Shown: positions 47,746 to 57,562 of the stretch, one piece after another
Position numbering within the stretch: position 1 is the first letter of the stretch
How the letters are laid out: every line of letters begins with the position of its first letter
Assembly (NCBI GenBank): GCA_016717325.1
Contig: JADKFV010000030.1
Coordinates: 1-64,000, forward strand
Source of the DNA: Bacteroidota bacterium
Lineage (GTDB): Bacteria > Bacteroidota > Bacteroidia > AKYH767-A > OLB10
DNA length: 64,000 bases
Direction: 5' to 3'
Notes under the pieces: model-generated
The model's database searches: none
The model's input: only the letters and a program-made list of their open reading frames with translations
What the model was told of the DNA's origin: nothing
Translations under genes and position numbers: made by a program

Positions 47746-48085
47746 GCGTCAACCTGCCTGTTGTGTGTGTTTTGTTATTGCCTGTCTTTTTTCTCGCTCA
47801 TTGCTTTCTCTTTCTAATAGTGCACCAAATATAGTTATTTTTATTATCTACTAATTATATGGAACACATTTAAACAAAATTTGTGCTAAAAAGATTTTAA
47901 TTAAAATTTTGTTTGAAACTAATTACAATAAATTTACATGAATAGTTTGTCGGGCATGAGAGAATGAATGCCGAATGTGTGTTGCTACAGAAAACACCAA
48001 AGAACATCAAAGGGATTCAGAAAGTTTTTGGTGCATTTTGTATTTTAGTGGCTATTCATTTTTCCGTCCTCTGGTGGCAATTCCA
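47746..48085. other. Intergenic, no gene seen
   Basis: 340 bp of AT-rich DNA upstream of the oxidase subunit copy. An imperfect inverted repeat, AACAAAATTT and AAATTTTGTTT, lies at about 47874-47912. No gene was found. Confidence 0.5.
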
Positions 48086-48685
48086 TTATTTTTTGAAAAG
48101 CGGAACAAGGCGCTTTAAATAGAACAAGAGTTTATTTTCTTGTTGGTTTGGAAACACGCCCTGATTAGCATCTTTCACATCTTCGATGGTATAGAATGCC
48201 TCGGGGCAATGAGTTTGGATGAGTGCTTTAACATTAGCATTTTCGGTACGGTCTATAATGAGGTAAACAATTTTTACCGGGCCGCGAGACCCTGTGGCAT
48301 CTACAGTGGTTGGTGCAAATCCATGTTCTGCTGCTGCTTCTAATAAATTGGTGATGTTGTGGTGGGTAATGATGTGGAATATTTGCATGCCCAACCCTAA
48401 TCGTTTATCGATACGTATACCCAAATAAATACCTGTAGCATAGCCAAAACCCCATGTAAGATAACCGGCAATATTGCTCACGTGACTCAACACCGATTGT
48501 ACGGCCACCAGCCAAATCATTACTTCAACAAAGCCAATAAAAGGCACTACGGTTTTAAGGTTTTTGCTGAGTAATATATTGCGCAGTGTTCCCAACGAAA
48601 CATCGGATGCGCGGCATACAAAAATGAATAATGGCATAAGAAACCATTGATATAGCGGGTCGGTGGAAGTGAATAGCTTTTCCAT
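48086..48685 (-). CDS. UPF0316/DUF2179 membrane protein
   Basis: 199 residues. Three hydrophobic helices occupy about residues 12-95 (FLMPLFIFVCRASDVSLGTLRNI; VVPFIGFVEVMIWLVAVQSVL; GYLTWGFGYATGIYLGIRI). A soluble DUF2179-like domain follows (FAPTTVDATGSRGPVKIVYLII), with ENANVKALIQTHCPEAFYTIEDV as its core. This matches UPF0316 proteins, whose role is not established. Its start overlaps the sirtuin stop by one base, so it is the last gene of a compact operon. Confidence 0.82.
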   Translation of the reverse strand: MEKLFTSTDPLYQWFLMPLFIFVCRASDVSLGTLRNILLSKNLKTVVPFIGFVEVMIWLVAVQSVLSHVSNIAGYLTWGFGYATGIYLGIRIDKRLGLGMQIFHIITHHNITNLLEAAAEHGFAPTTVDATGSRGPVKIVYLIIDRTENANVKALIQTHCPEAFYTIEDVKDANQGVFPNQQENKLLFYLKRLVPLFKK

Positions 48686-49374
48686 TATGCAATTAAAAGT
48701 TTTTCGACCAAGGCAGGCACCTCGTGGGCAGCCTTACCTTTTTTTATGGTGAGATTTTCGATGTATGGCAAAGCTTTGGCATTGGGGTCTACCAAATATT
48801 TTGTGCTGTTATGAGGGGCGTGATTGATAAGGCTTGCTGCGGGATACACCTCGAGTGAACTTCCAATAATTATAAAAATATCGGCCTGTTCCGTAATATA
48901 TGTAGCTGTATCCATCATGGGAACAAGCTCGCCAAACCAAACAATGTGCGGGCGCAGTTGCGATCCAAGTTCACAGGTATCACCTTGCTTTAATTCCCAT
49001 CCATCGATATCATATATCAACCGTGGGTTGGCTGTACTCCTGGCTTTCCGTAATTCGCCATGCAGGTGTATAATTTTTGTGGAACCGGCTCTCTCGTGCA
49101 GGTCGTCAACATTTTGGGTAATAACTGTTACTTTATACGTAGCTTCGAGTTTTGCAATGGCAAAGTGTGCGGCATTGGGTTGGCAATCGAGCAACTGCTT
49201 TCTTCGTTGGTTATAAAAGTCGAGCACCAATGCCTGATTGCGCTGCCATGCCTCGGGTGTGGCCACATCTTCTATACGATGCTCTTCCCACAGTCCGCCA
49301 CTATCGCGAAAAGTTTTGATTCCGCTTTCGGCACTTATTCCTGCTCCAGTAAATACTACTATATGTTTACGCAT
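48685..49374 (-). CDS. cobB: Sir2-family NAD-dependent protein deacylase (class III type)
   Basis: 229 residues. NAD-binding GAGISAESGIKTFRD starts the protein; QNVDDLHERAG and HLHGELR contain the catalytic His. FYNQRR supplies the Tyr-x-x-Arg pair that in class III sirtuins binds acidic acyl groups, so desuccinylase or demalonylase activity is plausible. The zinc-binding cysteines are mostly missing: the insert HGELRKARSTANPR has none and only TCELG follows. It removes acyl groups from lysines using NAD. The start overlaps fmt by 8 bp. Confidence 0.87.
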   Translation of the reverse strand: MRKHIVVFTGAGISAESGIKTFRDSGGLWEEHRIEDVATPEAWQRNQALVLDFYNQRRKQLLDCQPNAAHFAIAKLEATYKVTVITQNVDDLHERAGSTKIIHLHGELRKARSTANPRLIYDIDGWELKQGDTCELGSQLRPHIVWFGELVPMMDTATYITEQADIFIIIGSSLEVYPAASLINHAPHNSTKYLVDPNAKALPYIENLTIKKGKAAHEVPALVEKLLIA

Positions 49375-50311
49375 TGGTGTTTTGAAATATAAAGCCTCGC
49401 AAAAATTCCTGCACAGTCATGGCCTTTTTTCCCTGCAACTGCAATTCGAGCGCATGCAGCCATCCATTGTTGCAGGCAAATTTAAGAAATGTTTTTCCAT
49501 CGGTTTGCATGTTACCGGCTGCAACATTCATTTCACCATATTCCTTTTGAGCGGAGTATATTTTAAGTTGCAACCTTTCGTTATCTTTACTAACTATGTA
49601 TGTATACGCTGCCGGGTAGCGCGACAATCCGCGCACAAAATTATTTACTTTATCCACTTCGTTGTTAAAGTTAATTGCACACGTTTCTTTAAATATTTTT
49701 GGTGCTGCCTTTAGTTCATTAGTGTCAACTTTACTTTGCGGGGCAGTATTCACTTTTCCATTGTTTATGGCCCTTGCGGTTTTTAACACAAGTGCTGCCC
49801 CTATGTGCATCATCTTATTGTGCAACGTGGTGGCATTATCACTTTCTTCTATGGGTATTTTTTCCTGAAATATAATATTGCCGGTATCTATTTCCTGCTG
49901 CAAAAAAAATGTGGTAACACCAGTTTCTTTTTCGCCATTTATTATTGCCCAATTGATGGGGGCAGCACCACGGTATTGCGGCAACAGTGAACCATGCAGA
50001 TTAAATGAGCCCAGTGGTGGCATACTCCACAACACTTGAGGCATCATGCGAAAGGCTACTACTATCTGAAGGTCGGGCATTAATGATTTTATTTCTTCCA
50101 AAAAAGCAGGGTCTTTTAATTTATGCGGTTGAAGCACTTTTATGTTTTGCGAAAGTGCATATTCTTTTACCGGAGAAAATTTCATTTGCAAACCACGGCC
50201 TGCAGGCGAGTCGGCAGCGGTAACTACCGCAACTACATTAAAATTATTTTCTACTAATATTTGTAACGATGGCACAGCAAAATCGGGAGTGCCATAAAAA
50301 ATAATGCGCAT
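49367..50311 (-). CDS. fmt: Methionyl-tRNA formyltransferase
   Basis: 314 residues. The N-terminal formyltransferase fold begins IIFYGTPDFAVPSL. The catalytic region shows NLHGSLLPQYRGAAPINWAI with Asn, His and the SLLP loop, followed by GVTTFFLQQEIDTGNII. A C-terminal OB-like domain binds tRNA. It formylates initiator Met-tRNA with 10-formyl-tetrahydrofolate. The 3' end overlaps the sirtuin gene by 8 bp; the gene upstream (DUF1801) ends 3 bp before its start. Confidence 0.95.
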   Translation of the reverse strand: MRIIFYGTPDFAVPSLQILVENNFNVVAVVTAADSPAGRGLQMKFSPVKEYALSQNIKVLQPHKLKDPAFLEEIKSLMPDLQIVVAFRMMPQVLWSMPPLGSFNLHGSLLPQYRGAAPINWAIINGEKETGVTTFFLQQEIDTGNIIFQEKIPIEESDNATTLHNKMMHIGAALVLKTARAINNGKVNTAPQSKVDTNELKAAPKIFKETCAINFNNEVDKVNNFVRGLSRYPAAYTYIVSKDNERLQLKIYSAQKEYGEMNVAAGNMQTDGKTFLKFACNNGWLHALELQLQGKKAMTVQEFLRGFIFQNTNA

Positions 50312-50314
50312 AGG

Positions 50315-50689
50315 TTATGTTCTTTTTCGTGGTTTGTATTTAATATTATCGAATGCAATGGCCTCTTGCATAGTTTCTTCTAAGGCATCAAGATTTATTT
50401 TCATGGCATCGTTAATAAAAGTGCCTGCAACTTGCTTGCGGCCATTGGTTTGCAACAATCCGTTTTTGTTTGGCAAGTGCACACCATTTGTAAATGCAAA
50501 TTCAATATCACCATTTTTTTTTACATTCAAATAGCACATCCATCCATTGCGATAATACATAGGAATGTTGTAAGCAATGCGGCAAAAAATTCCTTCGTGC
50601 TGTAAAATAAAATCGTGCAACACATAAAGGATAATTTTTTGCTCTCCTGAAAATTGTTCGAAATACTGTTCAGGCCTTTGAATTTTCAT
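50315..50689 (-). CDS. DUF1801 domain protein
   Basis: 124 residues. It starts KIQRPEQYFEQFSGEQ and contains CRIAYNIPMYYRNGWMCYL and GRKQVAGTFIND, the pattern of DUF1801 (YdhG-like) proteins, small cytoplasmic proteins of unsettled role, often with an iron-chaperone-like fold. It overlaps the end of the preceding lipoprotein gene by four bases (ATGA), a sign of translational coupling. Confidence 0.8.
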   Translation of the reverse strand: MKIQRPEQYFEQFSGEQKIILYVLHDFILQHEGIFCRIAYNIPMYYRNGWMCYLNVKKNGDIEFAFTNGVHLPNKNGLLQTNGRKQVAGTFINDAMKINLDALEETMQEAIAFDNIKYKPRKRT

Positions 50690-51057
50690 TTTCTACGCTC
50701 ACGAATTTTAATGTCAGTAATTTCTATGATGGTACCTGCCATGCAAGTATTGACTGCTCCTTTTGGCACAAAATATTTTACCGAAACTTCGATGTCGGCA
50801 CGGCAAAACTCAGGTTTCAGGTTGGTAGGCACAAGTTGTTTGCCACCTTCAAGTTCGAGTACAAATTTACACCCATCAAGCCCTGTGAGGTCTACCACTT
50901 TTGCATTCATATATCCGGCTGCAACGGTTTCTATATTCGGTGCTATCTTTGTTTCCGCTGGCACTGAAGATTTTGTCGCTTCTTTTGTATCGCCACATTG
51001 CCAGCCGCCTGCAAAGGCAAAGGCAAAAACAAAAATCAAATTTTTATATTTTTCCAT
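50686..51057 (-). CDS. Small lipoprotein, unknown
   Basis: 123 residues. The signal sequence FVFAFAFAGGWQC ends in a lipobox-like GGWQC, so the mature protein is probably lipid-anchored. The rest has three Cys (GCKFVLEL, PEFCRADI, NTCMAGT) and reads as a beta-rich domain; it resembles small Bacteroidota proteins with an ITDIKIR ending. I do not know the function. It overlaps the MATE gene by 22 bp and the DUF1801 gene by 4 bp. Confidence 0.7.
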   Translation of the reverse strand: MEKYKNLIFVFAFAFAGGWQCGDTKEATKSSVPAETKIAPNIETVAAGYMNAKVVDLTGLDGCKFVLELEGGKQLVPTNLKPEFCRADIEVSVKYFVPKGAVNTCMAGTIIEITDIKIRERRK

Positions 51058-52367
51058 TTATTGGTTTTTAAATAAAGCAAAGATAATACGCCCATCATTG
51101 TCCAATACAATATTTCGCTGAGCCATACAATTTCAACTCGTGTTTTAAAAATAAAACATGTTGCATAAACGAATACAAGATAACAAAAAATATTTGTCAT
51201 TTCAATATACATTGCTGTGCGGGTTGCGCCCGTGCCCGATACTGCCGACAAAAAATTTAAGCCTATACTTAGCACCACAGTGGCCACACAAATAATATAG
51301 TAGGTTGGTATACAGTCTTCTATAAGTTGCTGGTCGTTGGTAATTACATTTAATATATAGTGAGGAAACAAGGCCATTACAAAAATAAAAGCGGTAATGA
51401 TGGTGGTGCTCATGGTGATAATTTTTCTCAGCAACAAAAATATTTCATCGGCTTTGCCCTGCCCTATCAGGTTGCTTGTCATGCTATTGGCCGCACTCGA
51501 AAATCCCCATGCAGGTGTCATCATTATCATGTAAGTAGCACGTATCACATTCGAAATAGCAAGTGCATGCGTGCTTAATTTTTCTATCATCACAAAAAAA
51601 ACAAACCATGCTCCCATCGTCAAAAAATTTTGCAATACAATAGGTGCACTCAATCGCAAAATAGTATTGATGGTTGCTTTGTTAGCCTGTATATTATCGA
51701 ACAACAGATACGACTTATAATTTTTGTGAAAACGGATAATGGATAGTGCGTATAACGATGCAAGCACCTCGGAAATTGCAGAAGAATATGCCGCACCACT
51801 TATTCCCATTGCGGGGAAACCATAATGCCCAAAAATAAAAATGTAGCCCAACACCACATTGATGGCACACATAATTATTGCCTGTATGCTGATGAGTTTT
51901 GTATTGCTGATTCCTACCAAAAATGCGCGAACACTTAGCAAAGGTATCCAAAGCAACAAACCATATGAACGGCAGATAACATAGCTTGTGGCGGCCTCGG
52001 TTACTTTAGTATCGTGAATTATATATGGAAATAAAACAGGTGCTAAAAAATGAGCAATAAAAAACATGAGCAACCCAACAGCACCCAACACCAAAAACGA
52101 TTGTTTAAAAACATGGCTTATTCCATTGAGGTCATTTTCGCCAGCTTTGCGTGCTATAATAATTTGTGCGCCTATCGATACTGCCATGCCTATCATGATG
52201 AGCGTAAAATAAAATACACCACCAATTGCCGAAGCAGCAAGTTCCGTCTCACCTACTCTACCCAAAAAAGCAGTATCGGTAACGCCCAAAACCGTTTGTG
52301 CCAGTGCTCCCGTTATAATAGGAAAAGCCAGCGACCAGATATTTTTATATGTTGCCTGTACTTGCAT
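51036..52367 (-). CDS. MATE family efflux transporter
   Basis: 443 residues with about 12 hydrophobic helices. Features are PIITGALAQTVLGVTDTAFLG at the start, GAQIIIARKAGEND after helix 2, and GFSSAANSMTSNLIGQGK at the start of the second half, the repeat-related positions of MATE proteins. The family exports cationic drugs or metabolites against Na+ or H+. It heads the operon running through the lipoprotein, DUF1801, fmt, sirtuin and UPF0316 genes; the terminator upstream isolates it from the C25 gene. Confidence 0.88.
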   Translation of the reverse strand: MQVQATYKNIWSLAFPIITGALAQTVLGVTDTAFLGRVGETELAASAIGGVFYFTLIMIGMAVSIGAQIIIARKAGENDLNGISHVFKQSFLVLGAVGLLMFFIAHFLAPVLFPYIIHDTKVTEAATSYVICRSYGLLLWIPLLSVRAFLVGISNTKLISIQAIIMCAINVVLGYIFIFGHYGFPAMGISGAAYSSAISEVLASLYALSIIRFHKNYKSYLLFDNIQANKATINTILRLSAPIVLQNFLTMGAWFVFFVMIEKLSTHALAISNVIRATYMIMMTPAWGFSSAANSMTSNLIGQGKADEIFLLLRKIITMSTTIITAFIFVMALFPHYILNVITNDQQLIEDCIPTYYIICVATVVLSIGLNFLSAVSGTGATRTAMYIEMTNIFCYLVFVYATCFIFKTRVEIVWLSEILYWTMMGVLSLLYLKTNKWKNIKI

Positions 52368-52412
52368 AAGGTTGCAAAGGAATAGTAATTGAAGCTATGC
52401 GCAATTGTTTCC

Positions 52413-52448
52413 CAAAAAAAAAGACTGCTCACTGGCAGTCTTTTTTTT
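52413..52448 (-). terminator. Terminator of the C25 protease gene
   Basis: A perfect stem AAGACTGC / GCAGTCTT with a 6-base loop and long A and T runs on both sides. On the minus strand it begins 15 bp after the C25 stop and precedes the MATE start. Confidence 0.88.
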
Positions 52449-52463
52449 AATTTTTATTGAATC

Positions 52464-54758
52464 TTAATGCTTTACTACAAATTGTTTTTTGTAAATATCG
52501 TTTCCATTTTGGTAACGGATAAAATATACACCATTCGATAATTTCTTTGTAGGAACTTCAATACTGTTTCTATTTTCTGCAAAAGTTAGGTTCATCACCT
52601 GTGCACCGGTTTCGGAAAGTATTTCTACATTATTAGTTCGCGACACGAAATCTTTAATGGTTACAGTTAACATATCATTTGCCGGATTTGGAAAAACCGA
52701 AAGTGATAAATTATTTTCCTGCTCATCAAGACCGGTTAACAATACAGGTAAGTCGGTCAGATATGGTTTGCAATTGAACCCTGTGATGGTGAGTTGAATG
52801 GTATCTAAAACAATAAGTGCATTAAAGTTAAATGTTGCTGTACCGTTTACTATAGGTTGCACATCAAGTATTTCACCATTGTTCGACAAGCATGCAAGCG
52901 CACCATTTTGTTTGTTGCATTGCAAAGTAAAAGTTGATTGATTCAATGAAATATAGGCATCGTGTGTTGCGCTAATTACAGTTGGAGGCGCTGTGCGTAC
53001 CATAAGTGATGGGTCGCCAAACACATGCCATGTATCGGTCATTTCATCACCTGCTGCACCATACGCATCGTTCATATGGAAACATCCGTTAATTGATAAA
53101 CCACCAAACGTTCTTTTTATATTCGCTGCATATGATTCTACAAGCAAGTCAACCATTTCATCTTGTCCGTCCATAGGAGGATTCCACGATTGGTTTATTG
53201 ATGACATAAAAGTTGCAATCGCCCCCGTAGGTTGCCCATTGTTTTGTGCCCGCAAAAAAGCTTCGGCAAAGCAATCGCCTTGATTGAAATTTCCATTTAC
53301 ACATGCCACACTCCATATAAATGGAAGCATTTCGTAGTTGGTCATATTATCAACATCGTTGCTGCTAAGGCCGGTTGTGCTGCACGAATTATTGCTGCCA
53401 TGCCCTGTGTAAGTCATAACATTAATACCCGATTGAAATTTATTAAACAAATCAGCACTCGAAGGATCGCCCGGATCATCATTTCCACCCGGATGTGTAC
53501 CATCATATAATTCTTTTATATCCATGTATGTATACGTAAGTTCTTTGTCGCGAATAATGCGCTCGTGTTCCCAGTCCATTTCGCCATCATCGCCCGGGCC
53601 TTGATCCGAAGCTACCACTACCCCTTTATTAAAATGCTGCAAACTAAGGTTGGGGTTTATTTCGTAGTCAATTACTTCTTGCACCTGCACCTGCAGGTCG
53701 GTAATATTCTGTGCCGAAAAACGACCTACAAAAACTTCGGCATACGAATCGCTGCCGCTTAAATATCCGTAACTCGGGTCAGAAGCACCACCCGATAAAA
53801 TAGGTGTTGGCACTTGTTGGGCATCACCGGCAATCAAAATATATTTTAATTCGGGATGCATGGCGTAATAATTTGCTATGTATGTTTTAATGGCAACAGC
53901 TGTTGCACCGGCACTAGCGGCATCTATCATTTTGCAATGAATGCCTTCACGAATTTTCCAATCTACGAAAGGTTGCATAGTGCTCATAAACTGGTTATAG
54001 GCCAATATTAAAATACTTCCATCTTCGTCTACCTGTGTGTAATTAATTGTGTTGTTGCCTCCATTTTTAAACATCGAATTATAGATGGCGCACATTTCTT
54101 TATCTATTTTTTTTGCAGTTCCTTTCCTTTGCAATACGTTTATATTGCTGATACCATCATTAACTATTTTTACTTTAAGTTTGTAATACACACGCAACAC
54201 TTTAGTAACCGGATTGTATTGAAAAGGATACAGCCAAACAGTTTGCGCACGGAAATCGCGAAGGATATAAGGGCTTTGCAACTCAGCCAACTTGCCGGGG
54301 AAAAAAGCATTGGTCTTATAACTATCACCATATACGTAAGGGATGGTAGATGGATCGGTGTTGCGATATAAGTTACCCTTTGAAGGTGCAATCTTAATGT
54401 CCTTGTAATCAATGTATGAAGAGTTTTCAATATCTACCTTCATTTTGGCATTATCAGGAATGATAACCGAAAAGGCATATTTACTCAAATCGGGCGCACC
54501 GGCTATCAGTAAAGGTGTGGTGCCGGCTGCTTTAGGAATAATGCTAGCGGCATCAAGATTATTAGCACTCACCGCTTTCATATCGAAACCGGGCAAATTA
54601 AATTCGACAACAGTTTGTGAACCATTATCCAATATAAGTTTTGATGTAGCTTCGACAGGCTTTGCACTGTTGATGTTAATCCATTTTGTAGTTCCTGCAT
54701 TGGCAATATTTGCAAACAGAAAAACCACTACTACAATTGAAAGGAATTTTTTGATCAT
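52464..54758 (-). CDS. C25 (gingipain-like) cysteine protease with T9SS type A tail
   Basis: 764 residues. A signal peptide (VVVVFLFANIANA) and an N-terminal propeptide-like region with YPFQYNPVTKVLRVYYKLKV precede the catalytic domain. That domain has ILIAGDAQQVPTP, then the active-site His in VMTYTGHGSNNSC and the catalytic Cys in WSVACVNGNF. GDPSLMVRT closes the domain, an immunoglobulin-like region follows, and a type A tail (LSVFPNPANDMLTV, ending KKQFVVKH) completes it. It should be secreted and surface-bound, cleaving proteins; specificity cannot be read. Confidence 0.9.
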   Translation of the reverse strand: MIKKFLSIVVVVFLFANIANAGTTKWININSAKPVEATSKLILDNGSQTVVEFNLPGFDMKAVSANNLDAASIIPKAAGTTPLLIAGAPDLSKYAFSVIIPDNAKMKVDIENSSYIDYKDIKIAPSKGNLYRNTDPSTIPYVYGDSYKTNAFFPGKLAELQSPYILRDFRAQTVWLYPFQYNPVTKVLRVYYKLKVKIVNDGISNINVLQRKGTAKKIDKEMCAIYNSMFKNGGNNTINYTQVDEDGSILILAYNQFMSTMQPFVDWKIREGIHCKMIDAASAGATAVAIKTYIANYYAMHPELKYILIAGDAQQVPTPILSGGASDPSYGYLSGSDSYAEVFVGRFSAQNITDLQVQVQEVIDYEINPNLSLQHFNKGVVVASDQGPGDDGEMDWEHERIIRDKELTYTYMDIKELYDGTHPGGNDDPGDPSSADLFNKFQSGINVMTYTGHGSNNSCSTTGLSSNDVDNMTNYEMLPFIWSVACVNGNFNQGDCFAEAFLRAQNNGQPTGAIATFMSSINQSWNPPMDGQDEMVDLLVESYAANIKRTFGGLSINGCFHMNDAYGAAGDEMTDTWHVFGDPSLMVRTAPPTVISATHDAYISLNQSTFTLQCNKQNGALACLSNNGEILDVQPIVNGTATFNFNALIVLDTIQLTITGFNCKPYLTDLPVLLTGLDEQENNLSLSVFPNPANDMLTVTIKDFVSRTNNVEILSETGAQVMNLTFAENRNSIEVPTKKLSNGVYFIRYQNGNDIYKKQFVVKH

Positions 54759-55002
54759 TTTGATGATTTTTTTTGATAGTGCAAGATATAGAACAAAACT
54801 TAAATTCCAATGTTAAGTTTTTGTTTTAGTAAATATTTACCAGCTCAAATACGCTTTTCCAACATTTATGTTTAAACAAAAACCTTTGAGAAACAAAAGA
54901 CAAATTATTTGTAGAGTATTATGCCCATTTGCCCGAACAAGAAACTGCAATATTTACAATAAACATTTCATAACTTTATTAAGACGTTTTATAGTTTTTA
55001 AA

Positions 55003-55010
55003 TAGTTTTG
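55003..55010 (+). promoter_or_regulatory. Possible -7 box upstream of the M16 pair
   Basis: TAGTTTTG fits TAnnTTTG and ends 21 bp before the ATG at 55032. The -33 element is weak. Confidence 0.35.
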
Positions 55011-55031
55011 CGCCTCCAAATAAATAATCAA

Positions 55032-56279
55032 ATGATAAGTTACGAACGATACGTATTGCCCAATGGACTAACGGTAATATTGCACCACGATGAATCTACT
55101 CCTATAGTTGCTATGAATATTTTGTACAAAGTGGGCGCACGCAACGAAGTGGAAACAAAAACCGGCTTTGCCCATTTATTCGAGCACCTCATGTTTGGTG
55201 GCTCAGTAAACATACCTGTATACGATGAACCTTTGCAACGTGCCGGTGGCGAAAATAATGCTTTCACTTCTAATGATTTTACAAACTATTATCTAACCCT
55301 GCCCAAGCAAAATTTCGAAACAGCCTGCTGGCTCGAAAGCGACCGCATGATGCAACTAGCCTTTATCGAAAAGAGCCTCGATGTACAACGCCACGTTGTG
55401 ATTGAAGAATTTAAGCAACGCTACCTCAACCAGCCCTATGGCGATGCATGGCTTTATCTCAGACCACTATGCTATACCACACATCCATACAAATGGGCAA
55501 CCATAGGCAAAGAAATTTCGCATATAGAGGATGCAACGCTTGAAGATGTAAAATCTTTTTTCTCAAAATATTATCATCCTGCTAATGCTATATTGAGTGT
55601 AGCGGGCGATATCGATTTCGACTACACGAAAACATTAATCGAAAAATGGTTTGGTAATATTAAGCAGCAAGCATTAGAAATTTCGCCTTTGCCGCAGGAA
55701 CCAAAGCAAACAGAATTGCGCAGACAAATTCTGGAACGCGATGTGCCGGCAAGTGCCATTTATTTTGCCTTTCATTGTTGCTCACGATATGATAAAGAAT
55801 TTTATACCACCGATTTATTGTCCGATATTTTGTCGCGTGGTAAATCTTCGCGCCTTTATTTTCAATTAGTGAAACAGAAAAAAATATTCGCAACCATTTC
55901 GGCTTACATGCTTGGCGAACTTGATAAAAGTTTGTTCATTATTGAAGGACGGCTAAATGATGGAAAAACATTTGCCGAAGCCGAAAAAGCAGTGGACGAA
56001 GTGTTGCAGGAAATTATGGACGGAAAGATTGACGACCGCGAATTACAAAAGGTAAAGCAACAAGTAGAAGCATCGCTGGTGTTTAACGAATTGGGTGTGG
56101 CCAACAAAGCATTGAATTTGTGTTACTACGATATGCTTGGCGATGTTGCTGCAGTAAATGAGCAAGCCGAAAAATACAATGACATTACCAAACAGGATTT
56201 GGCAAACATTGCGCAACAGATATTTGCAAAAGACAATACCAATATTTTGTGTTACCAACCAATAACAAAAACAAATTAA
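55032..56279 (+). CDS. M16 zinc peptidase, catalytic subunit
   Basis: 415 residues from the ATG at 55032 (MISYERYVLPNGLTVILHHD). The inverted zinc motif HLFEHLMFGGS has the H-x-x-E-H signature, and the downstream Glu is available in DVQRHVVIEEFKQR. There is no clear signal peptide. It forms a pair with the next gene, which lacks the zinc motif, as in bacterial relatives of the mitochondrial processing peptidase. It cleaves peptides inside the clamshell formed by both halves. Confidence 0.9.
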   Translation: MISYERYVLPNGLTVILHHDESTPIVAMNILYKVGARNEVETKTGFAHLFEHLMFGGSVNIPVYDEPLQRAGGENNAFTSNDFTNYYLTLPKQNFETACWLESDRMMQLAFIEKSLDVQRHVVIEEFKQRYLNQPYGDAWLYLRPLCYTTHPYKWATIGKEISHIEDATLEDVKSFFSKYYHPANAILSVAGDIDFDYTKTLIEKWFGNIKQQALEISPLPQEPKQTELRRQILERDVPASAIYFAFHCCSRYDKEFYTTDLLSDILSRGKSSRLYFQLVKQKKIFATISAYMLGELDKSLFIIEGRLNDGKTFAEAEKAVDEVLQEIMDGKIDDRELQKVKQQVEASLVFNELGVANKALNLCYYDMLGDVAAVNEQAEKYNDITKQDLANIAQQIFAKDNTNILCYQPITKTN

Positions 56280-56281
56280 CA

Positions 56282-57562
56282 ATGGCAACAATTGATAGAA
56301 CACTCCAACCGGCACTTAACCCGGTAGATAATTTTATACTTACAAAGGCTAATAAAATAATGCTCGATAATGGTATGCCAATGTATGTGATAGATGCCGG
56401 CACACACGAAGTATGCAAAATAGAATTGCTTATAAATGCCGGCATGGATAAACCCACGAATCCTATATTGGCGCAAGTAGCCTGCGAACTTGCAGATGAT
56501 GGTACATCAACAAAGGCAGCTTACGATATTGCCGAAACGGTAGAGTTTTATGGTGCATCGCTCGAAACAAATATTGAATTTCACAATGCTTCTTTTTGTT
56601 TGACAACCCTTACCAGGCACCTGCCAAATTTATTGCCTTTGATGAGCGAAATAATTTACAATGCCACATACCCACAAACGGAATTGGATTCTTATTTACA
56701 ACGGAGTTTGCAATCGCTAAAAGTGCAGCAGCAAAAAGTAGAGTACCTTGCAAGAAAAACTTTCAGTAAAAAAATGTTCAGCGGATTTCCCTATCAGCAC
56801 TCAAATGATGAGCAAGATTTTTTATCGCTTACACAAAAAGGATTGACCGATTTTCATACTCAAAATTATGTTGGTGCAAATTACAGTTTGATAGCTTGTG
56901 GCAAAATAAATGATGATGTTGTAAAGCAATTGAATAGCATATTCGGGGTACAAAAAATTAATGCAGCTAAGAATGAGGATAAGAAATACACTTACGATAA
57001 TGCACTGGAAAATGTTTTTATCGAAAAAGAAAATGCTGTTCAGTCTGCTATACGAATTGGTAAGCGGGCAATAACAAGACATCATCCCGATTTTCCTGCA
57101 CTGAGTATTTTGGTAACTGTGCTTGGTGGTTATTTTGGTTCGCGACTAATGTCGAACATACGAGAGGACAAGGGTTACACATATGGCATAGGTGCAGGAC
57201 TTGTAGCTTATCCAAAAGCGGGTTCTATTACTATATCGACAGAAGTTGGCAGCGATGTGTGCGATGCAGCTATAAAGGAAATTTATTTCGAAATAAACAG
57301 ACTCTGCACCGAACCAATTCCCGATGAAGAATTGAATGTAGTACGCAATTATTTAAGTGGTGTTTTCCTCCGCAGTTGGGATGGGCCTTTTGCACTTGCC
57401 GAACGTTTCAAAGTTTTACTCACCAATAATTTGGATTATACTTACTATGAAAATTACCTCAATGTTTTAGTTAACATAACATCGAATGATTTACTTGGTA
57501 TAGCACAAAAATATTTGAATGATGCAGAATGGTTGCAGGTGGTGTGCGGGAGTAGAAAATAA
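56282..57562 (+). CDS. M16 peptidase-like protein, non-catalytic partner
   Basis: 426 residues from the ATG at 56282 (MATIDRTLQPALNPVDNF), which lies 2 bp after the previous stop. The zinc motif is missing at the expected place (QVACELADDGTSTKAAYDIA). The second-half motif NIREDKGYTYGIGAG matches the R/Y pair that contacts substrate in M16 proteins. It probably completes the active chamber of its partner, in a two-gene operon. Confidence 0.87.
   Translation: MATIDRTLQPALNPVDNFILTKANKIMLDNGMPMYVIDAGTHEVCKIELLINAGMDKPTNPILAQVACELADDGTSTKAAYDIAETVEFYGASLETNIEFHNASFCLTTLTRHLPNLLPLMSEIIYNATYPQTELDSYLQRSLQSLKVQQQKVEYLARKTFSKKMFSGFPYQHSNDEQDFLSLTQKGLTDFHTQNYVGANYSLIACGKINDDVVKQLNSIFGVQKINAAKNEDKKYTYDNALENVFIEKENAVQSAIRIGKRAITRHHPDFPALSILVTVLGGYFGSRLMSNIREDKGYTYGIGAGLVAYPKAGSITISTEVGSDVCDAAIKEIYFEINRLCTEPIPDEELNVVRNYLSGVFLRSWDGPFALAERFKVLLTNNLDYTYYENYLNVLVNITSNDLLGIAQKYLNDAEWLQVVCGSRK

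Noticed and set aside
55008..55031. TTG start for the first M16 gene
   Set aside because: That codon lies in the candidate -7 box; the ATG at 55032 begins the conserved sequence.
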